NCBI GenBank assembly: GCA_007130445.1
Contig: SLSM01000085.1
Span: forward strand, 1 to 31,875
DNA from: Trueperaceae bacterium
Lineage (GTDB): Bacteria > Deinococcota > Deinococci > Deinococcales > Trueperaceae
DNA length: 31,875 bases
Reading direction: 5' to 3'
Shown: in pieces, positions 15,251 to 22,794 of the stretch
Layout of the letters: every line of letters starts with the position of its first letter
How positions within the stretch are numbered: the first letter of the stretch is position 1
The notes under the pieces: model-generated
Databases searched by the model: none
Seen by the model: the letters and a program-made list of their open reading frames with translations, nothing else
What the model was told of the DNA's origin: nothing
Made by a program: the position numbers and the translations under genes

Positions 15251-16344
15251 CAGCGCGGCGGCAACCCGCGGCTGCCGAACAGCTGGCGAGCCATCTCGAA
15301 GATCTCCGTCGGCTCGCGCCCCTGACCCAGGTACTCGTTCCCGCGCCAGATCTCGACGTGGGGGTGCGGGTCGTCGCGCGTACCGTCCGCGGCCTCCACC
15401 GTGCCCGAGTTGCCCGTGAAACCGATCACCTGACCCTGCGTGACGCGCTCGCCGACCTGGACCTCCGGGGGGATGCCGGACAGGTGCGCGTAGCGCGTCA
15501 CGAAACCGCCCGGGTGCTCCAGCCACACCTGCATGCCGCGCAGCCGATCGAGCATGTCCTCCGGCGTGACCATGACCGTGCGTGACGCCTGGATGACATC
15601 GTCGTACTCGGCGCGGGTCATCTCGACGTAGCCGTGGTCGGCGCGGACCACCGTGCCCGAGGCCATCGCCACGATCGCCGTGCCGTACGAGATGGGCGCG
15701 CCGGAGACGGCGCCGTCGTAGAAGTCGAACCCCTCGTGGATGCCGTTGCGGTAGGCGCGCGGCGCCGCTGGCCAGTGCGCGGCGCGTGAGCTCAGCGTCG
15801 AGCCCGGCACCGGCACGACGTACGCGCTCGGCCAGCCCGTGAAGAACGGTTGCTCGGTCAGCTCCCGGAGGCGCGGGTACAGGCCGCTGTTGCGCACGGC
15901 GCTGTTCTGATCCGCGAAGTGCAGGGCACCGTTGCCGGCGCCGTCGCTCAGCGTCGGATCGGCACCGGCGTTGAGCAGCAGAAGCGGCACCTCGGACGTC
16001 CGGGCATGACGCAGCGCGAGCATCAGCGCCGTCATGCCGTCCGCTGCGCGGGCATCGACGTCCGCACCGTGCGCGAGCAGCGCCTCGAGTGCGGGCGGAC
16101 CGGCGTGCTGGGCGGCGACCATGAGCGCCGTGCGGCCGTTGGCGTCGACCTGCGAGGGGTCGGCGCCGGCCTCGAGGGCGGCCACGACGCCGCTGGTGTC
16201 GTCGGCCTCGAGCGACGTCAGGAGCGGCGGCACCGGCGGGACCGCGGGTGTCCGGTCGAAGGGGTTCGGCACCACGCCGAACTGCAAGAGGGCCGTCAGG
16301 GTGGCCAACGTCACGATGAGGACCACGGCGATGAGACGCAGCAT
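15241..16344 (-). CDS. Ankyrin-repeat M23 family metallopeptidase
   Basis: A 367-residue exported protein. Residues 4-25 form a signal anchor or signal peptide. Residues 42-145 are about three ankyrin repeats (AALEAGADPSQVDANGRTAL, LLAHGADVDARAADGMTAL, LLNAGADPTLSDGAGNGAL). Residues about 195-335 are a LytM/M23 domain with zinc ligands His203 and Asp207 (HEGFD) and His329 (HPH), plus His287 (RYAHLS). All catalytic positions are present, so it is probably an active peptidoglycan endopeptidase. A roughly 35-residue insertion (DDVIQASRTVMVTPEDMLDR) interrupts the usual M23 sheet. The start at 16344 is supported by TACCGT ending 6 nt upstream. Divergent from the MATE gene. Confidence 0.88.
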   Translation of the reverse strand: MLRLIAVVLIVTLATLTALLQFGVVPNPFDRTPAVPPVPPLLTSLEADDTSGVVAALEAGADPSQVDANGRTALMVAAQHAGPPALEALLAHGADVDARAADGMTALMLALRHARTSEVPLLLLNAGADPTLSDGAGNGALHFADQNSAVRNSGLYPRLRELTEQPFFTGWPSAYVVPVPGSTLSSRAAHWPAAPRAYRNGIHEGFDFYDGAVSGAPISYGTAIVAMASGTVVRADHGYVEMTRAEYDDVIQASRTVMVTPEDMLDRLRGMQVWLEHPGGFVTRYAHLSGIPPEVQVGERVTQGQVIGFTGNSGTVEAADGTRDDPHPHVEIWRGNEYLGQGREPTEIFEMARQLFGSRGLPPRWGP

Positions 16345-16350
16345 TCGCCC

Positions 16351-16356
16351 ACGGTA
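16351..16356 (-). promoter_or_regulatory. -10 element TACCGT of the ankyrin-M23 gene
   Basis: TACCGT on the minus strand ends 6 nt before the ATG at 16344. No Shine-Dalgarno; probably leaderless. Confidence 0.5.
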
Positions 16357-16447
16357 CCGCGGCCGGCATGAGAAGGGCACGCCGCGGTGCTCCGCGCCGG
16401 CGAGATGCCGCGCCCGCGTCGGGAAGACCCCACGCTCGCGCCGGGCG

Positions 16448-16453
16448 TAGGAT
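16448..16453 (+). promoter_or_regulatory. -10 element TAGGAT of the MATE gene
   Basis: TAGGAT ends 5 nt before the GTG at 16459. This would be a leaderless mRNA with a GTG start. Confidence 0.55.
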
Positions 16454-16458
16454 GACGC

Positions 16459-17799
16459 GTGCTCGACGCGTGGCGCCGTGAGGCCCCCCCGCTGCTGCGC
16501 ATCGCGCTCCCGCTGGCGCTGGCGCAGATGGCCCAGAACGGCATGGGCCTGGTCGACACGTTGATGGTGGGTCGGCTCGGGCCGGCCTCGCTCGCCGGCA
16601 TCGCGCTCGGCAGCATGCTCTTCTTCTTCGTCTCCATCGTTGCAGGGGCCATCCTCTTCGCCGTCGGACCGCTCGTCGCGCAGGCCATCGGTGCCCGCAC
16701 GCCGGCGCGCGCCGCCGACGTCGCGCGCCACGGCGTCGTGCTCGGTGCGCTGCTGACGCCCGGCGTCATGGCGCTCCTGTGGTGGGCGGGACCGCTCCTG
16801 ACGCACCTCGGCCAAGACCCCGGCACGGCGGCCCTGGCCACGGACTACCTGCGGGCTGTCGCCTGGGGCGTGCCGGCGTTCATGCTCTACGTGTCGTTGC
16901 GGGCGTTCCTCGAGGGATCCGGTCACACCCGCCCGATCATGCTCATCAGCTTCGTCGGCATCGGCGCCAACGTCCTCGCCAACAACGCGCTGATGTTCGG
17001 CCGCTGGGGCTTCCCGGCGCTCGGCCTGGTGGGCACGGGCTACGCCACGGCCATCGTCTACACGCTCATGGCGATGCTCCTGGCCATCCACGTGGCGCGA
17101 CGCGATCCGCGCCACCCCGTGCTGCGCTGGGCGAGCGTGCGGCGCGAGCAGGTCGCCGAGATCGCCCGGCTCGGGTGGCCGATCGCGCTCACCGTCGGCT
17201 TCGAGACCGGACTCTTCGCCGTGACGGCGGTGCTGATGGGCCTCGTCGGCCAGACCGCCCTGGCGGGACACCAGGTCGCCATCCAGACGGTGTCGTTCAC
17301 GTTCATGATCCCGCTCGGCCTCGGCGTGGCGACCACCGCCCGCGTCGGCCACGCCGTGGGCCGCGGCGACCCGGACGGCGTGCGCGCCGCGGGGGGCGTG
17401 GGCATAGCCCTGTCGCTGGCGGTCATGTGCTTCACGGCGGCCGTCTACTGGCTGTCGCCAGGCTTCGTCATCGGCCTCTACGTCGACGTGACCGACCCGG
17501 CGAACACCGGCGTCGTCGCCTTCGCGACCACGTTCTTGCGCATCGGCGCGCTCTTCCAACTCGTCGACGGCCTCCAGGTCGCCGCGATCGGCGCCTTGCG
17601 CGGACTCAAGGACACGCGCGTGCCGATGCTGATCACGTTGGTGTCGTACTGGCTGGTCGGCCTGGGCTCGGGGGTCCTGCTCGCCTTCGGCCTCGGCCTC
17701 GAGGGTGCGGGGCTGTGGTTCGGACTCGTCGCGGGCCTCGCTGTCGCAGCGGTGTGGTTGTCCACACGGTTCGTGGCACTCGCCCGTCGGGTACGATGA
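16459..17799 (+). CDS. MATE family efflux transporter
   Basis: A 446-residue, 12-helix MATE exporter of the NorM/DinF class, which uses a Na+ or H+ gradient to expel cationic drugs or metabolites. Family blocks: ALPLALAQMAQNGMGLVDTLMVGRLG in helix 1, LRAFLEGSGHTRPIM, ANNALMFGRWGFPALGLVGTGYAT, and GHQVAIQTVSFTFMIPLGLGVATTARVGHAVG in the second half. It starts with GTG; TAGGAT lies 5 nt upstream and homologues begin at this point. The small membrane protein follows after 16 nt, so an operon is likely. Confidence 0.92.
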   Translation: MLDAWRREAPPLLRIALPLALAQMAQNGMGLVDTLMVGRLGPASLAGIALGSMLFFFVSIVAGAILFAVGPLVAQAIGARTPARAADVARHGVVLGALLTPGVMALLWWAGPLLTHLGQDPGTAALATDYLRAVAWGVPAFMLYVSLRAFLEGSGHTRPIMLISFVGIGANVLANNALMFGRWGFPALGLVGTGYATAIVYTLMAMLLAIHVARRDPRHPVLRWASVRREQVAEIARLGWPIALTVGFETGLFAVTAVLMGLVGQTALAGHQVAIQTVSFTFMIPLGLGVATTARVGHAVGRGDPDGVRAAGGVGIALSLAVMCFTAAVYWLSPGFVIGLYVDVTDPANTGVVAFATTFLRIGALFQLVDGLQVAAIGALRGLKDTRVPMLITLVSYWLVGLGSGVLLAFGLGLEGAGLWFGLVAGLAVAAVWLSTRFVALARRVR

Positions 17800-17815
17800 C
17801 GCCCCGGAGGACGAC

Positions 17816-17950
17816 GTGAGCACATTCATCTCGATCATGCTCTATGCGGCGCTGGTGCTGACGGGTCTCGTGGCCGTGTCGGCGGGGTTCATCATGCTCG
17901 GCCGCTGGATGATCGGCAACACGCACGATCCGGACGCCGAGGCGCACTGA
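17816..17950 (+). CDS. Small single-helix membrane protein (44 aa)
   Basis: A 44-residue protein starting with GTG, preceded by GGAGG at 17806-17810 with 5 nt spacing. One hydrophobic helix (residues 4-30, ending FIMLGRWMIG) is followed by a short acidic/His tail, NTHDPDAEAH. I do not recognise the family. The size and layout recall small subunits that stabilise larger membrane complexes, but no such complex is encoded nearby other than the four-helix protein 28 nt downstream. The clear ribosome-binding site and compact spacing make it a real gene more likely than not. Confidence 0.65.
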   Translation: MSTFISIMLYAALVLTGLVAVSAGFIMLGRWMIGNTHDPDAEAH

Positions 17951-17978
17951 GCGGCTCGGCACCGGTGAGGGCGCGGGT

Positions 17979-18542
17979 GTGATCGAGCGCCTGCGGCGCT
18001 TCGCTTCCGGACCACCACCCGACGCGTTCGAGGCCGCGGCGCTGCTGCGGCTCGTCTACCTGGCGGTGTTCGGCGGGCAGGCGCTGTTGGCACTGGTCGT
18101 GGGAGCGCTGTTGGCCGTTCTCGTCCCGAGCCGTGGCACGCCGAACGACATCGTGGCCGCTGTGCTCCTCGCCATGGCGTTCTTCCACGTGCCGCTCGGT
18201 TGGCTGCTGGGGCGGACCGCCGTCCGTGCTGGTGGCCGACAGGGCGCGCTCTCGGGCATCATCGCAGCGGCGGTCCTGTTCTCGATCCCGGCCTGGTTCG
18301 GGGTCCTGCTCCTGGTGTCGGGGCAGCGCCCCGTGTACCTGATGGCCGTCGCTGCCGTGGTGTCGATCGGCTACGCGCTCGGCTTCGTACTCACCGGCGT
18401 GGCGGCACGGGTGGCGGTCGCGGATACCCCGCCCGGCGACGAACCTCACAGCGTGGCGGCACGGGTGTCGGCCGGTGATACCCCGCCCAGCGACGAACCT
18501 CACAGCGTGGCGCCAGCGCCCGATCAGGAGTCCCCATCATGA
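17979..18542 (+). CDS. Four-helix membrane protein of unknown function, with duplicated tail
   Basis: A 187-residue protein with four predicted hydrophobic segments (about 27-50, 58-79, 88-110 and 116-141) and a soluble C-terminus. I do not recognise the family. The start is GTG with GAGG 8 nt upstream (17967-17970). The tail contains two 18-residue copies beginning VAARV and ending DEPHS, encoded by adjacent 54-bp direct repeats (18399-18506), followed by a partial third copy. Its stop overlaps the start of the gamma-glutamyltransferase gene (ATGA), so the two are translationally coupled and may be functionally linked. Confidence 0.75.
   Translation: MIERLRRFASGPPPDAFEAAALLRLVYLAVFGGQALLALVVGALLAVLVPSRGTPNDIVAAVLLAMAFFHVPLGWLLGRTAVRAGGRQGALSGIIAAAVLFSIPAWFGVLLLVSGQRPVYLMAVAAVVSIGYALGFVLTGVAARVAVADTPPGDEPHSVAARVSAGDTPPSDEPHSVAPAPDQESPS
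18399..18506 (+). repeat. Two tandem 54-bp direct repeats within the membrane protein gene
   Basis: Copy 1 is 18399-18452 and copy 2 is 18453-18506. Both begin GTGGCGGCACGGGTG and end GACGAACCTCACAGC. They differ at a few positions in the middle. The first bases of a third copy (GTGGCG) follow at 18507. Confidence 0.9.
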
Positions 18543-20137
18543 CGCTCGACTTCACGACGCCCTACGCCTCGCAACGCATGCCGGTCATGGCGCGCAACGT
18601 CGTCGCCACCTCGCAGCCGCTCGCCGCCCAAGCGGGGCTTCGCGCCCTGCAGCGCGGCGGCAACGCCGTCGACGCGGCGATCGCGGCCGCCGCGGTGCTC
18701 ACCGTGGTCGAGCCGACAGGCAACGGCCTCGGTTCGGACGCGTTCGCGCTCGTCTGGGACGGCGAGCGCCTGCACGGCCTGAACGCCTCGGGTCGCAGTC
18801 CGCGCGCGCTGACGCCGGAACGCTTCGGCGGTCGCGACGCCATGCCGTACCGCGGCTGGGACTCGGTCACCGTCCCGGGTGCGGTGTCGGGCTGGGTCGC
18901 GCTGCACGAGCGCTTCGCCCGCCTGCCGCTGGCACACCTCCTCGAGGACGCCGTGCGCTACGCCGACGAGGGCTTCGCCGTGTCGCCGATCATCGCCCGC
19001 GGCTGGGACCTGAGCCGGCGCGCCTACGCCGAGCACCCGGATTGGCAACGGGACTTCTCGCCCATGGGCCGGGCGCCGTCGGCGGGGGAGATCTGGCGCT
19101 TCCCCCAGCAGGCCCGCAGCCTCGAGCGCATCGCCGAGACGGCCGGCGAGGCCCTCTACCGCGGCGACCTGGCCGACGCGATCGTCGCCCACGCGCGCGC
19201 CAACGGGGCGCTGCTCGATCACGCCGACCTGGCCGAGCACCGGCCGGAGTGGGTCGAACCGATCCGCACCCGCGTCGACGACCACGAGTTGCACGAGATC
19301 CCACCGAACGGGCAGGGGCTCGCGGCGCTCATCGCCCTCGGCATCCTGCGCCACCGGCCCGATCTGCGCGAGCACGACCTCGACAGCGCGCCCTGGCTGC
19401 ACCTGCAGATCGAGGCCATGAAGCTGGCCCTCGCGGACGCAGAACGCTGGATCGCCGACGCCGAGCACATGACCGAGGTGAGCGCGGCCGACCTGTTGGA
19501 CGACGCCTACCTGGCGGCTCGCGCCGCGTCGATCGATCCTTCTCGCGCCTCCGATCCTGGGCACGGCACGCCGCGGCCCGGCGGCACGGTGTATCTGAGC
19601 ACGGCCGATGCCGACGGCCGCATGGTCAGCTTCATCCAGTCGAACTTCGCCGGCTTCGGCTCGGGCGTGGTCGTGCCCGAGACGGGGATCTCGCTCCAGA
19701 ACCGGGGCGCGGGCTTCGTGCTCACGCCTGGCCATCCCAACCGGGTCGGCGGCGGCAAGCGTCCGTTCCACACGATCATCCCGGGCTTCCTGACGCATGC
19801 CGGTGGCGCCCGCTGCGCGTTCGGCGTCATGGGCGGCATGATGCAGGCGCAGGGGCACGTGCAGATGACGATCCGCATGGTCACACACCACCAGAACCCG
19901 CAGGCCGCCAGCGACGCTCCGCGCTGGCGCGTGACGGGTGGTCGCGGCGTCGCCCTCGAGGCCGGCATGCGGGATGCGGTCGCGCAAGCGTTGGCCGACG
20001 TCGGCCACGCGGTCGAGCGATCCGCGCCCGACGAGTCGTTCGGCTTCGGGGGAGCCCAGCTGATCTGGCGCGACGACCAAGGCGGCTACGTCGCCGGGTC
20101 GGACCACCGCAAGGACGGTCAAGCGGTAGGGTACTGA
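18539..20137 (+). CDS. Gamma-glutamyltransferase family protein (cytosolic, YwrD-like)
   Basis: A 532-residue Ntn-hydrolase of the gamma-glutamyltranspeptidase family. The precursor should self-cleave before Thr350 in PGGTVYLSTADADG to give large and small subunits. Conserved blocks: RGGNAVDAAIAAAAVLTVVEPTGNGLGSD near the N-terminus, SFIQSNFAGFGSGVVVPETGISLQNRG after the nucleophile, and PFHTIIPGFL. No signal peptide, unlike periplasmic Ggt. The YwrD-like branch, with Thr-Val-Tyr instead of Thr-Thr-His at the cleavage site, has poorly known substrates; glutathione or another gamma-glutamyl compound is possible. AGGAG at 18526-18530 precedes the ATG by 8 nt. The start overlaps the upstream stop. 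Confidence 0.9.
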   Translation: MTLDFTTPYASQRMPVMARNVVATSQPLAAQAGLRALQRGGNAVDAAIAAAAVLTVVEPTGNGLGSDAFALVWDGERLHGLNASGRSPRALTPERFGGRDAMPYRGWDSVTVPGAVSGWVALHERFARLPLAHLLEDAVRYADEGFAVSPIIARGWDLSRRAYAEHPDWQRDFSPMGRAPSAGEIWRFPQQARSLERIAETAGEALYRGDLADAIVAHARANGALLDHADLAEHRPEWVEPIRTRVDDHELHEIPPNGQGLAALIALGILRHRPDLREHDLDSAPWLHLQIEAMKLALADAERWIADAEHMTEVSAADLLDDAYLAARAASIDPSRASDPGHGTPRPGGTVYLSTADADGRMVSFIQSNFAGFGSGVVVPETGISLQNRGAGFVLTPGHPNRVGGGKRPFHTIIPGFLTHAGGARCAFGVMGGMMQAQGHVQMTIRMVTHHQNPQAASDAPRWRVTGGRGVALEAGMRDAVAQALADVGHAVERSAPDESFGFGGAQLIWRDDQGGYVAGSDHRKDGQAVGY

Positions 20138-20189
20138 CGTGCGTGCGCGGGCCCAACGCGGACCCGTTGCGCCAGGAAGGAGGTCGTCC

Positions 20190-20618
20190 ATGGCCACTGC
20201 CACGAGCGGCGACACCGTCCACGTCCACTACACCGGCAAGCTCGACGACGGCACGGTGTTCGACAGTTCGGAGGGCCGCGACCCGCTCACCTTCACCGTA
20301 GGCGCGGGGCAGGTCGTGCCCGGCTTCGACGAGGCCGTCGCCGGTATGCAGGTCGGCGACAGCAAGACGGTGCGCATCGGTCCGGCCGACGCCTACGGCG
20401 ATCACCGTGAGGACCTCGTCCTCGAGGTGCCGACCGAGCAGCTCCCCGAAGGGCTCGAGCCCGAGATCGGCATGGAGCTCGGCCTGCGTGGGCAAGACGG
20501 TCAGACGATGCCGGTCCGCGTCGCCGCCGTCGCCGACGATGCCATCACGCTCGACGCCAACCACCCGCTCGCGGGGAAGGCGCTGACGTTCGACGTCGAA
20601 CTCGTCGACGTCAGCTGA
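20190..20618 (+). CDS. FKBP-type peptidyl-prolyl isomerase, SlyD-like
   Basis: A 142-residue FKBP with a SlyD-type layout. The FKBP half-domain has VHVHYTGKLDDGTVFDSSEGRDPLTFTVGAGQVVPGFDEAVAGM and ends with HPLAGKALTFDVELVDV. Between them is the insert-in-flap domain (about 70-125), which binds unfolded chains. It catalyses cis-trans isomerisation of Xaa-Pro bonds and acts as a chaperone. The Cys/His-rich metal-binding tail of E. coli SlyD is absent, so a nickel role is unlikely. The start at 20190 is set by AAGGAGG (20177-20183), 6 nt upstream. Confidence 0.94.
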   Translation: MATATSGDTVHVHYTGKLDDGTVFDSSEGRDPLTFTVGAGQVVPGFDEAVAGMQVGDSKTVRIGPADAYGDHREDLVLEVPTEQLPEGLEPEIGMELGLRGQDGQTMPVRVAAVADDAITLDANHPLAGKALTFDVELVDVS

Positions 20619-20643
20619 CCACGTCGAGCCGCCAGCCGGCGTC

Positions 20644-20699
20644 CACGACCGCGGCCGCGCGCCCAGCCCTTGCGAGGCGGGCGAGCGGCCGCAGTCGTG
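20644..20699. terminator. Long inverted repeat between convergent slyD-like and mreB genes
   Basis: Left arm 20644-20658 (CACGACCGCGGCCGC) and right arm 20685-20699 pair at 14 of 15 positions. Inside, CGCCC (20660-20664) pairs with GGGCG (20679-20683) and GCC (20666-20668) with GGC (20676-20678). The 56-nt hairpin is close to perfect and very GC-rich. It fits a bidirectional transcription barrier, though there is no T-tract; it may instead be a dispersed intergenic palindrome. Confidence 0.55.
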
Positions 20700-20711
20700 T
20701 GTGGTCGCGGC

Positions 20712-21722
20712 TCAGTACGTGTCGTACTTGTTGCGGGCGTCTTGCAGCAAGTGCGCCATGTCGAGCGCCTTCGAGGTCCCGATCACCACGCAGTCGACGG
20801 GGTTGTCGGCGAGCGCGACGGGGATGCTCGTGATGCGCTGCAGGAACTGGTCGAGCGCACGCAGCTGCGAGCCCCCGCCGATCAGTACGATGCCGCGCTC
20901 GATCACGTCGGACACGAGCTCCGGTGGGGCCTGTTCCAGCACCTTCCGCACACCGACCGCGATCTTGTCGAGCGAGTCGCGCAGGGCGCTCACGACGTCC
21001 TCGGTGGAGACCACGACGGTCTTCGGCATGCCGTCGATCAGATCGCGGCCGCGCACTTCCATGTCGACGAGTTCGTCGCCGGCCGAGATCATCGCGGCTC
21101 CGACGGTTCGCTTGATCTCCTCGGCCGTCCGATCGCCGATGAGGAGGTTGTGCTTCGCCTTGACGAACGCCATGATGTCCCGGTCGAAGGTGTTGCCAGC
21201 GATGCGCAGCGACTCCGAGACGACGATGCCGCCCATCGACAACACCGCGATATCGGTGGTGCCGCCGCCGACGTCGATCACCATCGTGCCGACCGGCTCT
21301 TCGATGCGGATGCCCGCTCCGATGGCGCCGGCGATCGGCTCCTCGATCAACAGCGCCTTGCGCGCGCCGATCTCGTGCACCGCCTGGACGACGGCGCGCT
21401 TCTCCACCTCGGTGATACCCGACGGGATGCACACCATGATGGTGGGGCGCAGGAAGCGCGCGGGGCCGGTGAGCACCTTCCGGATGAACGCCTTGAGCAT
21501 CATCTCGGTGAGGGTGTAGTCGGCGATCACGCCGTCGGCCATGGGTCGCACCGCCATCACGTTGCCGGGGGTGCGCCCGAGCATCCGGTACGCATCCTCG
21601 CCGACGGCCTTCACGTCGGTCGTGCCCTTGATGACGGCGATCACCGCCGGCTCGCGAAGCACGACACCCTTGCCTTTGAGGTGGATACGCACGGTGGTGG
21701 TGCCGAGGTCGACGCCGATCAT
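20712..21722 (-). CDS. mreB: Rod-shape actin homologue MreB/Mbl
   Basis: A 336-residue bacterial actin that forms membrane-bound filaments guiding lateral wall synthesis. The nucleotide-binding blocks are phosphate-1 GVDLGTTTVRI (residues 3-13), GTMVIDVGGGTTDIAVLS (phosphate-2), the hinge IEEPIAGAIGAG and the adenosine motif GIVLIGGGSQL. The amphipathic N-terminal helix of E. coli MreB is missing (the protein starts MIGVDLG), so membrane binding would rely on the hydrophobic loop. No mreC or mreD is adjacent. The start at 21722 is supported by TAGCGT ending 6 nt upstream. Mbl would be an equally good name. Confidence 0.94.
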   Translation of the reverse strand: MIGVDLGTTTVRIHLKGKGVVLREPAVIAVIKGTTDVKAVGEDAYRMLGRTPGNVMAVRPMADGVIADYTLTEMMLKAFIRKVLTGPARFLRPTIMVCIPSGITEVEKRAVVQAVHEIGARKALLIEEPIAGAIGAGIRIEEPVGTMVIDVGGGTTDIAVLSMGGIVVSESLRIAGNTFDRDIMAFVKAKHNLLIGDRTAEEIKRTVGAAMISAGDELVDMEVRGRDLIDGMPKTVVVSTEDVVSALRDSLDKIAVGVRKVLEQAPPELVSDVIERGIVLIGGGSQLRALDQFLQRITSIPVALADNPVDCVVIGTSKALDMAHLLQDARNKYDTY

Positions 21723-21728
21723 GCGGCC

Positions 21729-21734
21729 ACGCTA
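21729..21734 (-). promoter_or_regulatory. -10 element TAGCGT of mreB
   Basis: TAGCGT on the minus strand ends 6 nt before the ATG at 21722; no Shine-Dalgarno. Leaderless mRNA likely. Confidence 0.58.
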
Positions 21735-21768
21735 CCACCCGCGCCACGTCTCCACTGCGGCGTCCGGG

Positions 21769-21774
21769 TAGCAT
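21769..21774 (+). promoter_or_regulatory. -10 element TAGCAT upstream of the structured region
   Basis: TAGCAT with initiation 7 nt downstream would put +1 at G21781, the base where the structured RNA begins. It is the same hexamer as used by pta and the LOG gene. Confidence 0.5.
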
Positions 21775-21780
21775 GACGCC

Positions 21781-21976
21781 GGATGGTCCGCACTCATGGC
21801 GATGTCACGGACGGTTCTGGAGCCCTGCACCCGTCGGGCCTCGCCGTTGCGGCAGAGAAGAACCTTGAAGGGCGCTCCGCCGGGGGGGCAGCGGGGTGCG
21901 GAGCGTCGCCCTCAAGGTTGATCGAAGGGTACCGACCCGTCTGGCGGGCGACGTTGGCCTGGACCACGATGTGTCC
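21781..21976 (+). ncRNA. Candidate structured RNA (6S-like rod or regulatory leader)
   Basis: This is most of the 296-nt spacer between mreB and the methyltransferase gene. The ends pair: TGGTCC (21784-21789) with GGACCA (21961-21966); GGC-GATGTC (21798-21806) with GACGTT-G-CC (21950-21959, wobbles and one bulge); GACGG (21810-21814) with CCGTC (21937-21941). The apical hairpin 21861-21919 has 19 bp with two small bulges: AACCTTGA/TCAAGGTT, GGGCG/CGCCC, CTCCGC/GCGGAG. A short GAGCCC...GGGCCTC hairpin lies in the 5' half of the central loop. A closing stem, a large central loop and an apical stem recall 6S RNA, but no sequence signature confirms it. A 79-codon frame at 21783-22022 also spans it; its GC3 (about 75%) is below that of neighbouring genes, so I favour RNA. 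Confidence 0.45.
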
Positions 21977-22018
21977 AAGCCCGCTCTCGGACGTCTGCCG
22001 ACGCCGCGGCGCTCGGCC

Positions 22019-22768
22019 ATGAGCGCGTCGTTCCCTGCGCCGGTTCGGCCGCCGTACAGCGCCTTGGCGGACGTCTACGACGAGATCATGCAGGACGTCC
22101 CATACGATGCCTGGTGCGGCTTCGTCCGCAGAGAACTCGCCCAGCGCGGCTGGACGGGCCACCGGGTGCTCGATCTCGGTTGCGGCACGGGCCGGGCGGG
22201 CGAACCGTATCGCGACCACGGCTTCGAGGTCGTCGGTGTCGACCCGTCCGAGGCGATGATCCGGGCCGCCCGGGGGCGCGATCCGGGCGGGCGCTACCTC
22301 GTCGGCGACGCCCGCACGCTCGCGCTCGACGAGCGGTTCGACCTCGTGGTCGCCGTGTTCGACGCACTCAACAACCTCACCGGCGACGGCGAGCTCGGCC
22401 TGGCGTGCGAGCGCGTCGCTGCGCACCTCGGGCCCGGAGGCGCCTTCGCGTTCGACGTCAACACCGCCGTCGGTCTGGAGTCGTTGTGGGAGGACGGCGT
22501 GGCCGAGGGCTGGGCGGGCGACGTGTACTACCGCTGGGAGCACACGTGGGACCCGGTGAACCGTCGTGCGCGCGTCGCCGCGTACTGTCGGGGTCCGCGA
22601 GGCGCCTTCGTCGAGCATCACGAAGAGCGACCCTACGAGCCCTACGAGCTCGAGGCGGCGCTTCGCGGCGCGGGGTTCCACACGGTCGACGTGATCACGT
22701 TTCCCGACGGAGCACGCGCGGACGCGAGCGAACCACGGGTGTGGGTGATCGCGCGTCTGCCCGGTTGA
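22019..22768 (+). CDS. Class I SAM-dependent methyltransferase
   Basis: A 249-residue methyltransferase. Motif I VLDLGCGTGRAGEP binds S-adenosylmethionine, VVGVDPSEAMIRAAR gives the ribose-binding acid, and FDLVVAVFDALNNLT is motif III/IV. The N-terminal YSALADVYDEIMQDVPYDAW is typical of small-molecule methyltransferases of the UbiE/MenG-like or YbaJ-like type; the substrate is not evident. No Shine-Dalgarno or -10 box lies directly before 22019. The gene is probably transcribed through the structured region upstream, and the ATG overlaps the TGA of the 79-codon frame there (ATGA). A longer in-frame start at 21896 would run through the hairpin and is less likely. Confidence 0.85.
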   Translation: MSASFPAPVRPPYSALADVYDEIMQDVPYDAWCGFVRRELAQRGWTGHRVLDLGCGTGRAGEPYRDHGFEVVGVDPSEAMIRAARGRDPGGRYLVGDARTLALDERFDLVVAVFDALNNLTGDGELGLACERVAAHLGPGGAFAFDVNTAVGLESLWEDGVAEGWAGDVYYRWEHTWDPVNRRARVAAYCRGPRGAFVEHHEERPYEPYELEAALRGAGFHTVDVITFPDGARADASEPRVWVIARLPG

Positions 22769-22794
22769 GCCGTGCGGTGCGGGGACGTGTCAGT

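Noticed and set aside
21783..22022. A 79-codon frame with a leaderless-like ATG and ATGA overlap with the methyltransferase.
   Set aside because: Not rejected outright, but disfavoured: lower GC3, no recognisable protein features, and strong RNA pairing across it. Kept as an alternative in the RNA finding.
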